This document shows, one piece after another, positions 1-7,920 of a stretch of 64,000 nucleotides of DNA. The stretch is from Paraburkholderia dioscoreae. Its GTDB lineage: Bacteria > Pseudomonadota > Gammaproteobacteria > Burkholderiales > Burkholderiaceae. The DNA is taken from NCBI RefSeq assembly GCF_902459535.1, contig NZ_LR699553.1, positions 2,046,001 through 2,110,000 on the forward strand. The letters are read 5' to 3'. How positions within the stretch are numbered: position 1 is the stretch's first letter; every line of letters starts with the position of its first letter. The position numbers and the translations under genes are program-made. The notes beneath the pieces are model-generated. The model did not search any database and was not told the origin of the DNA. It saw nothing but the letters and a program-made list of their open reading frames with translations.

Positions 1-698
1 TAGCCCAGACCCCACACCGTCTGGATGAAACGCGGGCTGCCCGGATCCGGTTCGATCAGCTTGCGCAGACGCGAGATCTGCACGTCGAGACTGCGGTCGA
101 AGACTTCGTACTCACGACCGCGCGCGAGCTCCATGAGCTTTTCACGCGACAGCGGCTGGCGCGGATGACGCGCGAACACCTTGAGCACCGAGAACTCGCC
201 CGTGGTGAGCGGAATTTCCTGGCCGGCCTTGGTGAGCGTGCGGGTGGCGAGATTTAATGCGAACTCGCCGAACTCGAACACCTCGGTCGTTTCGGACGGT
301 GCGCCCGGCAACTCCGAAGGCGACTGGCGGCGCAGCACCGCGTGGATTCGCGCAACCAGTTCGCGCGGATTGAACGGCTTGGGCAGATAGTCGTCAGCGC
401 CCATTTCGAGTCCGACGATACGATCGACGTCTTCACCCTTGGCCGTGAGCATGATGATCGGCGTACGGTCGTTGCTGCCGCGTAGGCGGCGGCAGATCGA
501 CAGGCCGTCTTCGCCGGGCAGCATCAGATCGAGCACCAGTAGATCGAAGCGCTCACGCACCCAGAGCTTGTTCATGGAAGGTGCGTTCTCGGCGACATAG
601 ACATTGAAGCCCTGTTCACCGAGGTAGCGGCGCAGCAGATCGCGCAGGCGCGGATCGTCGTCGACGACGAGGATTTTCGAGGGGTTTTTGGTTTCCAT
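1..698 (-). CDS. ompR: Response regulator OmpR (3' end outside window)
   Basis: DNA-binding response regulator of a two-component system, normally paired with the membrane sensor kinase EnvZ. The receiver domain has the acidic pocket (D13-D15), the phosphoacceptor D57 in LVLDLMLPGEDG and the conserved K107 in DDYLPKPFNP. A linker is followed by an OmpR/PhoB winged-helix domain (LTTGEFSVLKVF, then RSLDVQISRLRKLIE). About 232 codons are present and the gene runs off the left edge a few residues before the expected end. ATG at 698 gives METKNPSK; an in-frame ATG nine bases upstream is an alternative. envZ would be expected beyond the left edge. The assignment to OmpR rather than a close paralogue rests on recognised N-terminal and linker sequence. 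Confidence 0.9.
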   Translation of the reverse strand, partial: METKNPSKILVVDDDPRLRDLLRRYLGEQGFNVYVAENAPSMNKLWVRERFDLLVLDLMLPGEDGLSICRRLRGSNDRTPIIMLTAKGEDVDRIVGLEMGADDYLPKPFNPRELVARIHAVLRRQSPSELPGAPSETTEVFEFGEFALNLATRTLTKAGQEIPLTTGEFSVLKVFARHPRQPLSREKLMELARGREYEVFDRSLDVQISRLRKLIEPDPGSPRFIQTVWGLG

Positions 699-936
699 GG
701 TCGGCATCTTAGCGCGATTAGAAAGTGGTGCGCGTTTGCATCGTTTACCGGGTTACAGTCAGTTACAAAATTTACCCGCACTGTGGCACGGCGTAAAGCG
801 GGGGCAGGTAGACTCCTTTACTGAATGCGGCTGTTCGGTGGATACTTCACTCGAATAAAACACTCGTACCCGGCCCGTTACCGGGGTTTGCATACGCATT
901 TGAGGTAGCCGGTTGCCGCGCCACGAAGGGAACAAC

Positions 937-1257
937 ATGAAGGGAGGGGTTTGGCCGAATGTGCGCCTAAGCGTTATTGCACTGGCGGTTGCCGGTACGC
1001 TTGCAGGCTCACTGGGACCAACGCTCGCCCATGCCCAGCCTTCCGCCAGCAGAGCTGCGAGCGAGCATGCCCCCAAGTCAGGCAAGCCGAATCGCCGCGA
1101 CCCCGCCGCCGAACGTCCCGCATCAGACGCGATCTTGCGCACTGCAGTTCCCCCCGATCTCGATCAACGCCGTCGTGATGGCCATATGACGCCCGACGAA
1201 CGACGTCTGTTACGGCAGCATATCGAAGACGCTGTCCGCGAACTCTATAAGCGGTAG
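937..1257 (+). CDS. Small secreted hypothetical protein
   Basis: A 106-residue protein of unknown function. Residues 1-34 form a Sec-type signal peptide (basic start, hydrophobic core VIALAVAGTLAGSL, cleavage near AHAQ). The mature part is short, hydrophilic and Arg-rich and ends in a predicted helix containing MTPDERRLLRQHIEDAVRELY. The ATG at 937 was chosen because a GAAGGGA ribosome-binding site lies just upstream and the signal peptide starts there; an upstream TTG at 913 would add eight residues. It lies 180 bp before the exported DUF1800 gene on the same strand, so a shared envelope role is possible but is inference. Confidence 0.65.
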   Translation: MKGGVWPNVRLSVIALAVAGTLAGSLGPTLAHAQPSASRAASEHAPKSGKPNRRDPAAERPASDAILRTAVPPDLDQRRRDGHMTPDERRLLRQHIEDAVRELYKR

Positions 1258-1436
1258 CCATTTTCGTGCCCGTCCCGGCACGTGTTCCACGCTTCTTCCC
1301 TGTGCGTGAAAAAATCGTTGCATTTCCAAGGTCAACCTCCCGTCCCGTCTGCCGTTGAGTCGTCAATGCGAACGCGTTGTGCACGCATGGCACGCTCGAA
1401 TGCCTGTTCCATGACCCCCGTCAATCCGGATGACCG

Positions 1437-3074
1437 ATGATGAGATTGCTCATACGTGGTAATTGCCGCCGTCGGTTCGCAGTATTGGCCGCCGCTTTGG
1501 CGGTCGTGACGATCGGTCCGCCGGCCGCCGCGATGCAGTCGGGCGCACTTCATGTCCAGCACCGCAGACACCCTGCGCCGATTGCTGACGGAAGCACGGC
1601 TTCAGAACGCGAACAAAGCATTCTCGATGCAGATGATGCGCGCTTCTTCCTGACACGCATCGGCTTCGCGCCGGATAGCGCCGAGCTCGCGCAATACACC
1701 GGACTCACGCGGGAGCAGGCCGTCGACAAAGTGCTCGCGAGTACGCGCACCGAGGCGGCCACGCCGCTACCCGACTGGGTTCTCGAACCGGTTCCGACAC
1801 GCGAAACGCGCAAGGCGTGGACCGACGCTCAGCGTCGCGAAGCGGGGCGATTGCGCGGACAGCGCTACGACTCATTACGCGCGTGGTGGGTGCGCGAGAT
1901 GCTGGTTACGCAGTCACCGCTCACCGAGCGCATGACGCTGTTCTGGCATAACCATTTCACGTCGGGCCAGGACAAGGTGCCGTATCCGCAGCAGATGGCG
2001 CAGCAGAACTTGCTGCTGCGCCGGGACGCGCTCGGCAACTTCGGCGAGCTCCTGCACGACATCGCGAAAGATCCCGCCATGCTGCAATACCTCGATGGCG
2101 CGAGCAATCGCAAGGGCAAGCCCAACGAAAATTTCGCCCGTGAGGTGATGGAGCTGTTCACGCTTGGCGAAGGGCATTACACCCAGCGTGATGTGGCGGA
2201 GGCCGCGCGTGCATACACCGGATGGAGTCTCGACCCCGACACGCAGGCCTACGTGTGGCGGGCCAACCAGCATGACGACGGCGAGAAGACTGTGCTTGGC
2301 GAGAGCGGGCCGTTCGACGGCGATCAGGTGCTCGATATCCTGCTCGCGCGGCCCGAAACCGCCACCTTCGTGACCAGCGGATTGTGGCGCGAATTCGTCT
2401 CGGATACGCCGGACCCGTCGAGCATCGCGCCGATCGCGGCGAGGTTCCGCGCGAGCCGCTACGATATCAAGGTCGCGTTGCGCGGCATCTTTCTGAGCGA
2501 CGCATTCTGGGACGACGGCAATCGCGGCGTCCTCGTGAAGTCGCCGGCTGAGTTCGTGGTCGGCACGCTGCGCGCGTTCGATATCGGCTACGACAACACT
2601 GCGCCGTTCGCCTCGCAAATCCGCACGCTCGGCGAGAACCTGTTCTATCCGCCGAACGTCAAAGGATGGCCCCGCGGTACGGCATGGATCAACAGTTCCA
2701 CGCTGCTCGCCCGCAAGCAATTCGTCGAACAGCTGTTCCGCGCGACCGAGGCTGCCGGCCCGCGGCGCATGGCGAATCCGGCGAACGCGAGGATCGCCGC
2801 AAGGGGCACGTCGCCCGACATGCAGACGGGCGCGTCGCTGCAACGCGCAATGGCCCGTGCAGGTCAAGGCGGCAAAGGTGGCGTACGCTTCGACATCGGT
2901 ACATGGCTCGCGCACTACAACACCGCGCCCACGGCGAGGCCCGGATTGTCGGCCGAGTTGCAGTTGCAGCATGCGGTCCTGCCGCTCGCGCCGGTGGACG
3001 CGATCGAAACCGATTCGACCGCGGGCGACTATCTGGAAGCGTTGCTGATGGATCCGGCTTATCAACTGAAGTGA
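1437..3074 (+). CDS. DUF1800 family exported protein
   Basis: A 545-residue protein of the DUF1800 family, whose biochemical role is unknown. The N-terminus is a signal peptide with hydrophobic core FAVLAAALAVVTIG ending at PPAAA. Family landmarks are visible: DARFFLTRIGFAP near the start, LTERMTLFWHNHFTSGQDKV, ENFAREVMELFTLGEGHYTQRDVAEAARAYTGW, and FYPPNVKGWPRGTAWINSSTLLAR. Genes of this family are typically followed by a DUF1501 gene, as here after 92 bp, which suggests an operon and a joint envelope function. Two adjacent ATG codons occur at the start; the first is used. Confidence 0.88.
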   Translation: MMRLLIRGNCRRRFAVLAAALAVVTIGPPAAAMQSGALHVQHRRHPAPIADGSTASEREQSILDADDARFFLTRIGFAPDSAELAQYTGLTREQAVDKVLASTRTEAATPLPDWVLEPVPTRETRKAWTDAQRREAGRLRGQRYDSLRAWWVREMLVTQSPLTERMTLFWHNHFTSGQDKVPYPQQMAQQNLLLRRDALGNFGELLHDIAKDPAMLQYLDGASNRKGKPNENFAREVMELFTLGEGHYTQRDVAEAARAYTGWSLDPDTQAYVWRANQHDDGEKTVLGESGPFDGDQVLDILLARPETATFVTSGLWREFVSDTPDPSSIAPIAARFRASRYDIKVALRGIFLSDAFWDDGNRGVLVKSPAEFVVGTLRAFDIGYDNTAPFASQIRTLGENLFYPPNVKGWPRGTAWINSSTLLARKQFVEQLFRATEAAGPRRMANPANARIAARGTSPDMQTGASLQRAMARAGQGGKGGVRFDIGTWLAHYNTAPTARPGLSAELQLQHAVLPLAPVDAIETDSTAGDYLEALLMDPAYQLK

Positions 3075-3166
3075 GCGACTGAAATAAGCTCGCGCCGAAC
3101 GGCGGAAATGAACTTGCCTGTCGACGGCGACACGACTCGCGCCGTGACGATCGAACGAGGTGCAGC

Positions 3167-4372
3167 ATGAAACGACGCAGCTTTCTTTCGATGTGCGCGG
3201 CTTCGAGCGCCACACTTTGGCTGCCGCGCGTATTCGGCGCGCAGGCAGCGGCGCCGGGCACGTCTTCGGCGCCGGGCTACGACAACCTGCTGATCCTCAT
3301 CGAACTGAAGGGTGGCAACGACGGTTTGAATACCGTGATTCCGTTTGCCGATCCTGCGTACTATCAGTTGCGCAAGAACATCGGCATCAAACGCGAGCAG
3401 GCGATTCAACTCGACGAGCGCACGGCGCTGCATCCGTCCTTGCAGGCGCTAATGCCGCTGTGGCGCGACCGTCAACTGGCGATCGTGCAGGGCGTGAGCT
3501 ATACGCAACCGAACCTGTCGCATTTCCGTTCGATCGAGATCTGGGATACCGCGTCGCGTTCGGACCAGTATCTGCGCGAAGGATGGCTCACGCGCGCGTT
3601 CGCGCAGGCACCGGTTCCCGCCGGATTTGCCGCCGACGGCGTGGTGATCGGCAGCGCCGAGATGGGGCCGCTCGCGAACGGCGCGCGGGCGATCGCGCTG
3701 GTCAATCCGGCGCAGTTCGTAGCCGCTTCGCGGCTCGCCACGCCGGTATCGCTGCACGAACGCAATCCCGAGCTGGCGCATATTCTCGACGTGGAAAACG
3801 ACATTGTGAAAGCCGCAGACCGGCTGCGTCCCACGCAAGGCCAGGCTCAGCTGAAAACCGTGTTTCCGGGCGAGGCCTTCGGCAGATCGATCAAAGCGGC
3901 GATGCAGGTGCTCGCGGCCGGTGATGCGCCGAAGAACGGTCACGGCGTTGCGGTGATCCGCCTGACGCTGAACGGATTCGACACGCATCAGAATCAGCCG
4001 GGGCAGCAGGCGGTGCTGCTCAGACAACTGGCCGAAGGCATGGCGTCGATGAAGTCGGCGCTCGTCGAACTCGGCCGCTGGGACGATACGCTGGTGATGA
4101 CCTATGCCGAGTTCGGCCGGCGTCCGCGTGAGAACCAGAGCAATGGTACCGATCACGGCACCGTGGCGCCGCATTTCGTCATGGGCGGGCGCGTGCGCGG
4201 CGGGCTGTATGGCGTGCCGCCGGTGCTGGCGCGGCTCGACGGCAATGGCAACTTGCCGGTGGGCGTCGATTTCCGCCAGCTTTACGCGACGGTGCTTGGG
4301 CCTTGGTGGGGACTCGACGCGACGGCGATTCTGCAGCAGCGGTTCGAACCGCTGCCGTTGCTACGCGTTTAA
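3167..4372 (+). CDS. DUF1501 family protein, Tat-exported
   Basis: A 401-residue DUF1501 protein, a family distantly related to the alkaline phosphatase/sulfatase fold and of unknown substrate. The N-terminus KRRSFLSM followed by a short hydrophobic stretch and VFGAQA is a twin-arginine signal, implying export of a folded, perhaps metal-bound protein. Family landmarks include LLILIELKGGNDGLNTVIPF, LSHFRSIEIWDTA, LNGFDTHQNQ and MTYAEFGRRPRENQSNGTDHGT, the last holding likely metal ligands. It follows the DUF1800 gene on the same strand and is probably co-transcribed with it. Confidence 0.88.
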   Translation: MKRRSFLSMCAASSATLWLPRVFGAQAAAPGTSSAPGYDNLLILIELKGGNDGLNTVIPFADPAYYQLRKNIGIKREQAIQLDERTALHPSLQALMPLWRDRQLAIVQGVSYTQPNLSHFRSIEIWDTASRSDQYLREGWLTRAFAQAPVPAGFAADGVVIGSAEMGPLANGARAIALVNPAQFVAASRLATPVSLHERNPELAHILDVENDIVKAADRLRPTQGQAQLKTVFPGEAFGRSIKAAMQVLAAGDAPKNGHGVAVIRLTLNGFDTHQNQPGQQAVLLRQLAEGMASMKSALVELGRWDDTLVMTYAEFGRRPRENQSNGTDHGTVAPHFVMGGRVRGGLYGVPPVLARLDGNGNLPVGVDFRQLYATVLGPWWGLDATAILQQRFEPLPLLRV

Positions 4373-4454
4373 CGGCACGCCTGGCTATGCCTTTAACAAC
4401 GAGCTTGACGACACCCGCCGAACGCGACTGGCGTGACGTGGACGGCCCGTCCGG

Positions 4455-5333
4455 TCACTTTGCTCGCCACGCGATCCAAAGTTTGCGAATCGGCGTCAAC
4501 GCGATGCGTTGATGCAGAACGTGATAGCCGTCGCGTTCGATTTCATCGAGCAGCGCCGACGCCAACGCGGCCTGCGCGACGAGCGTGCGCTGCGTACGGC
4601 GCTCGCTGCCGGGCACGGCGCCGAGTGCGCTTTGCAACGCGTCGCGTGCGCGCTTCGTCTCGAAGCGCATCAGTTCGGTGAATGCCTCGGTGTATTTTCG
4701 ATTGATCAGATCCGCGGCGGTCACATTGAAGCGCTGCATTTCGTCGATCGGAATATAGATGCGGCCGTGGCGCGCGTCATGGCCCGTTTCGACCACGAAT
4801 TGCGCAAGCATCAGCGCCTCGCCGAGCGGCGCGGACCAGATCGACGCCTGCGCGGCATCTTTCGCCGTGGCGCGCGCGACCAGCGACGCGAAAGTGCCGC
4901 CCACGCCCTGCACGTAGCGCCGCAGATTCGGGTAGTCGAGGTAACGGGCCTGGTCGAGGTCCATTTCGAAACCGGCGAGCAACGTCTGCAGTGCCGGATA
5001 CTCGTCCTTCACGTCGGGCAGATACGCCGCCAGCGCCTTGGACACCGGATGCGACGGCGAGTCCGACGCCAGCGCGGCGATTTCGTTTTGCCACCACGCG
5101 AGTTTCGTCCGGCCAATGGTCGGATCGCTGGTCTCCTTGACCGTTTCCTCGAACTCCCGGCGCAGCGCGAACAGCGCGGTCAACAGCGGCTGGCTGGCGG
5201 CAGGCGCCTGCCGAAGCGCATAGTAAGTACTCGATCCGGGCGGCGCCGCTTTCTGCTGGCAATATTCTTCGAAATTCACGGGATTGGGAATGTGGGGAAG
5301 GGCAGGCGAAGAGGGAGCACGTCGTGCGTGCAT
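4455..5333 (-). CDS. Squalene/phytoene synthase family protein with altered Asp motifs
   Basis: A 292-residue member of the all-alpha squalene/phytoene synthase family. The fold signature is clear (SSTYYALRQAP, TKLAWWQNEI, LRRYVQGVGGTFASLVAR, LGEALMLAQFVVETGHDARHGRIYIP). In active synthases two DxxxD motifs bind Mg-diphosphate. Here the first is replaced by EFEET (ALRREFEETVKE) and the second reads ETGHD, so most canonical aspartates are missing. It may therefore be a non-catalytic relative, comparable to the NDUFAF6 group, or have different chemistry; HpnD-like activity cannot be assumed. Start: ATG at 5333 (MHARRAPSS); a longer reading from 5402 would add 23 residues with no family similarity. 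Confidence 0.8.
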   Translation of the reverse strand: MHARRAPSSPALPHIPNPVNFEEYCQQKAAPPGSSTYYALRQAPAASQPLLTALFALRREFEETVKETSDPTIGRTKLAWWQNEIAALASDSPSHPVSKALAAYLPDVKDEYPALQTLLAGFEMDLDQARYLDYPNLRRYVQGVGGTFASLVARATAKDAAQASIWSAPLGEALMLAQFVVETGHDARHGRIYIPIDEMQRFNVTAADLINRKYTEAFTELMRFETKRARDALQSALGAVPGSERRTQRTLVAQAALASALLDEIERDGYHVLHQRIALTPIRKLWIAWRAK

Positions 5334-5384
5334 CAAGCCAAAAATTGTAGCATCGGCGTCGCTTCGACAGATGCCAGGCAGGTG

Positions 5385-5413
5385 CAGACAAGCGCGAATC
5401 AATCGGTTAGAAT
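5385..5413 (+). promoter_or_regulatory. Candidate sigma-70 promoter for tRNA-Leu
   Basis: CAGACA (5385-5390), 17 bp, TAGAAT (5408-5413). This is a fair match to TTGACA-N17-TATAAT and lies 87 bp upstream of the mature tRNA-Leu 5' end, which leaves room for a leader that is processed away. Judged by eye only. Confidence 0.45.
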
Positions 5414-5499
5414 CTCGCGCTTACGCTTTCGGGCGCGTGTTTGCGGCGCGGCTGACAGTATGCAGGACAACGGGCGGACGCATTGCGTATTGCCCGGCT

Positions 5500-5586
5500 G
5501 CGAGGGTGGCGAAATTGGTAGACGCACCAGGTTTAGGTCCTGACGCCCGCAAGGGTGTAGGGGTTCGAGTCCCCTCCCTCGCACCA
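5500..5586 (+). tRNA. tRNA-Leu (anticodon UAG)
   Basis: An 87-nt gene with encoded CCA. The acceptor stem GCGAGGG pairs with CCCTCGC; the D arm TGGCGAAATTGGTAGA is typical of Leu tRNAs; the anticodon loop is TTTAGGT giving TAG; a long class II variable arm and GGTTCGAGTCC T arm follow. The outer base pair of the anticodon stem appears mismatched (C-A). Its 3' 27 bases are the left copy of the prophage attachment core, so integration kept the gene intact but separated it from its terminator, now at 21618. Confidence 0.95.
5560..5586 (+). repeat. attL core (left copy of 27-bp direct repeat)
   Basis: The T arm to CCA part of tRNA-Leu, starting GGGGTTCGAG and ending CTCGCACCA, is repeated without change at 21575-21601. 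Identity ends abruptly after CCA on both sides. This is the usual outcome of tyrosine-recombinase integration at the 3' end of a tRNA gene. Confidence 0.93.
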
Positions 5587-5593
5587 AAATACC

Positions 5594-5634
5594 GTTAAAA
5601 ATCAAGAGCCTAGAAAATGAGGCTGTTAAAAATC
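5594..5634. repeat. Paired 10-bp direct repeats near attL, possible integrase arm sites
   Basis: GTTAAAAATC occurs at 5594-5603 and again at 5625-5634, 31 bp apart (close to three helical turns), between the attachment core and the integrase stop codon, which overlaps the second copy. A short inverted repeat AGCCT/AGGCT lies between them. Position, spacing and orientation fit arm-type binding sites of a tyrosine integrase; function is inferred. Confidence 0.45.
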
Positions 5635-6860
5635 TAGCCGGTTTTTGCCTTGTTTACGCCGGATTTGACAGTAAATTTGCCAGCATCAGCGGCAAACTTC
5701 TCAACGGCCCGGTCGCCCGCCAGCTCATCGGCGGACGGCATCCAGCGGCCATACACGCGGGCGATCATCGTCCAGTCAGCGTGCCCCATCTGCTTTGCCA
5801 CCCACATTGGATGTTCTCCGGCCGACAGCATCATTGATGCGTAGGTATGTCGCGTCTGGTACGGATTGCGATATCGCACGCCAGCGTGCTTCAGTGCCGC
5901 GCGCCAGATGCGCCAGATCTGGTGCGAGCCGGAAAATCTCTCGCCGGCTGACGTGCGGAATATCGGACCGTCGAGGTCGACGAGGAACGTCAAAGTCTTT
6001 TGCTCGGCGAGCGCCTCGGCGGCCGGTCGCAACAACCGCACGTCGCGCCGGCCGGCGGACGTCTTAGGATACTCAGCGACGCCCTTGGCTTCGCGAGTCA
6101 GCGCGCGCCGGACGCGGACGTGACCGCCCACAAAGTCGACGTCTGACCAGTTCAATTCGATCAGCTCCGACGATCGCAACCCTGTCCAGAACGCGAACTG
6201 GATGAGATTGCGGTTGCTTCCCTTGAGCTTGCCGAGGATCTCGAGCTGCTCCTCCGGCGAGAAGGGGTCGATATCGTCTTCGGCGGCCCCTTCCGCCGGG
6301 CGCTCAGCACGCGCGTATGTGAATCCTGCCAGCGGATTGGATTCGATGATCTCGTCATCGGCCGCGTCGCCTAGCGCCGACCGCATGCAGCTCTGGATGT
6401 TAGCGAGGCGCTTGTTCGATACCTTTCGGTCTTTTTTGGCGTCGATCGTGGCCAGCCAATCGCGAATGGTGGCGCGCCTCAGTTCTGACAGGGCCAGCTT
6501 CCCGAATTTCGGGATTACCCAGTTGATGACGATGTTTTCGTAGCCCGTATAGGTCGAGGCCTTTATTTCAACTTTCTTTCGGATGAGCCAGTTATCGAAG
6601 TACTTCTCGACCGTCATGACGTCGCCCGGACGCTCCGCGAGCGCGGCGGCGTGCCTGGAATCAGGAAACGTCTTCGCATAATCGAACTCGCCTTTATCGA
6701 TCGCGTGCCGGATCGCGGCGGCGAACTGGTTTAGCTTTCGAGTGTTGGCAGGACAGGGCTTCGCTTTGACGCGTTCCCGGAAGCGCTTGCCTTTGTAGGA
6801 GAAGGCGATTTCATAGCTGGAGTCGGAAACGATTGTGACCCCTGTCCCTTTTCTACCCAT
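5634..6860 (-). CDS. int: Tyrosine-type site-specific integrase
   Basis: A 408-residue phage integrase that would recombine the element at tRNA-Leu. The N-terminal 75 residues match the DUF3596 arm-binding domain (MGRKGTGV, then GKRFRERVKAKP, then GEFDYAKTFPDS). A SAM-like core-binding domain spans about 85-175 and the catalytic domain about 195-380. Catalytic residues visible: R229 in FWTGLRSSEL, K266 in YPKTSAGRR, R337-H338 in PYQTRHTYA, H360 in MGHAD and nucleophile Y370 in ARVYGRW. The start is fixed by the conserved N-terminal motif, and this makes the gene overlap the excisionase by 130 bp. It lies 47 bp from attL and reads toward it. Confidence 0.93.
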   Translation of the reverse strand: MGRKGTGVTIVSDSSYEIAFSYKGKRFRERVKAKPCPANTRKLNQFAAAIRHAIDKGEFDYAKTFPDSRHAAALAERPGDVMTVEKYFDNWLIRKKVEIKASTYTGYENIVINWVIPKFGKLALSELRRATIRDWLATIDAKKDRKVSNKRLANIQSCMRSALGDAADDEIIESNPLAGFTYARAERPAEGAAEDDIDPFSPEEQLEILGKLKGSNRNLIQFAFWTGLRSSELIELNWSDVDFVGGHVRVRRALTREAKGVAEYPKTSAGRRDVRLLRPAAEALAEQKTLTFLVDLDGPIFRTSAGERFSGSHQIWRIWRAALKHAGVRYRNPYQTRHTYASMMLSAGEHPMWVAKQMGHADWTMIARVYGRWMPSADELAGDRAVEKFAADAGKFTVKSGVNKAKTG

Positions 6861-7021
6861 TCGTCGTATGCCTCAATGTCCATCAATATTTTTTTTGTGC
6901 CTGGCTCGTACTTCCAGACTGAGCCTTCTGGCCAGATGCCCTTGCATTTCCGCGTATAAACCGCCGCTGGCGTGAAACCAGTCAGCTCGCAGAACTTGGC
7001 GATGGTAACGTAGCGCGCCAT
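6731..7021 (-). CDS. Excisionase-like DNA-binding protein
   Basis: A 96-residue protein starting MARYVTIAKFCELTGFTPAAVYTRK, the winged-helix pattern of phage excisionases. The domain ends near residue 60 (DIEAYDEWVEKGQ). The remaining residues (Ser/Pro/Lys-rich) are encoded by the 130 bp that overlap the integrase start in another frame, as in other int-xis overlaps. ATG at 7021 is preferred over a start ten codons upstream. The product would bias integrase toward excision. Order xis-int on one strand suggests a single transcript. Confidence 0.75.
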   Translation of the reverse strand: MARYVTIAKFCELTGFTPAAVYTRKCKGIWPEGSVWKYEPGTKKILMDIEAYDEWVEKGQGSQSFPTPAMKSPSPTKASASGNASKRSPVLPTLES

Positions 7022-7096
7022 GAGCAGCCTTTTACCCTCGGCGGCGCGCACCGGTCGGTGCGCTCGCCATCAATCCAGCGTCGGTTGCTTCGTCAG

Positions 7097-7711
7097 TCAT
7101 GATCCGTTGAGCTCCCTCTCGGCGGCCGCGAGCGCAACGTTCAACTCGGCCATCGCTTCATGCGTACCGCCCTTGTCTGGGTGCACTTCGGCGGCGCGCC
7201 GGCGGAACGCAATGCGCACGCTGGGCATATCGCGGACGGTCGACGGCACGCCGATCACTTCTCGCCAATGTCGAGCGGCCGCCGGCGGCGGCAGGGCGCT
7301 GAAACCGGTGAATGCCCGATCGAGGATCTGTGCGCCGCCGTGCCGGTCGATCGCGCGCATTGCCTCGAGCGTGGCGGCGATCGCCGCAATGTTGTCGGCC
7401 ACCGTCTCATAGCGATCAATCGCCATCACGCGGCGCACGCCTTTGTTCGTCTCCCAATAGACCGCGGCGCCGTGATCGTCCGGCTCGCGCTGGTCGGACC
7501 GCGGCATGCCATCGAGTCGGGTCTTCAGATTTGTCGAGATCACGATGTCGTCGCGCTTGATTCCGAGGCGGTCAAGTTCGACGAGCACACGATCGCATGC
7601 GGCGAACACCGTGATCCACCGTCCGTCATGCTTAAACCGGCCGTTTTTTTGGAGGTAGGATTTCGTGCGCGGCCAGCCTTCGGGCCATTGAAGAGGGTAT
7701 GCGGCAATCAT
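7097..7711 (-). CDS. Phage protein with C-terminal J domain
   Basis: A 204-residue protein whose C-terminal part is a DnaJ-type J domain: MPSVRIAFRRRAAEVHPDKGG, with the HPD motif at 177-179, then a final helix. The N-terminal 150 residues (YPLQWPEGWPRTKSYLQKNG, ACDRVLVELDRLGI) are of a kind often found in early regions of prophages of this group, function unknown. A J domain recruits Hsp70 (DnaK), so host chaperone recruitment is a reasonable inference. Its start overlaps the stop of the upstream gene (ATGA, 7708-7711), indicating translational coupling. Confidence 0.75.
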   Translation of the reverse strand: MIAAYPLQWPEGWPRTKSYLQKNGRFKHDGRWITVFAACDRVLVELDRLGIKRDDIVISTNLKTRLDGMPRSDQREPDDHGAAVYWETNKGVRRVMAIDRYETVADNIAAIAATLEAMRAIDRHGGAQILDRAFTGFSALPPPAAARHWREVIGVPSTVRDMPSVRIAFRRRAAEVHPDKGGTHEAMAELNVALAAAERELNGS

Positions 7712-7920
7712 TCGGAATATCCCTTCAGGTCATCCAGCGCCTCTATCATCGCAACGACGTCCCCGCTCGCGGCGGCGCGCGTGGCCCGATCAAGTGAGGC
7801 TCGAATCAACATGGCGCCGATGGCGCTGGCGGGACCGATCTCGACGTAGTGGCCCAGGATGACGGTTACGCGCGCGATCTCGTCCGGCAGCACGTCGCCG
7901 AGAGTTCTAATTTCGCTCAT
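7708..7920 (-). CDS. Small hypothetical phage protein
   Basis: A 70-residue acidic protein (MSEIRTLGDVLPDEIARVTV), predicted helical, not recognised. Both ends overlap neighbouring reading frames by four bases (ATGA with the J-domain gene at 7708 and with the ASCH gene at 7917), a compact phage arrangement that supports real coding. Confidence 0.6.
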   Translation of the reverse strand: MSEIRTLGDVLPDEIARVTVILGHYVEIGPASAIGAMLIRASLDRATRAAASGDVVAMIEALDDLKGYSE

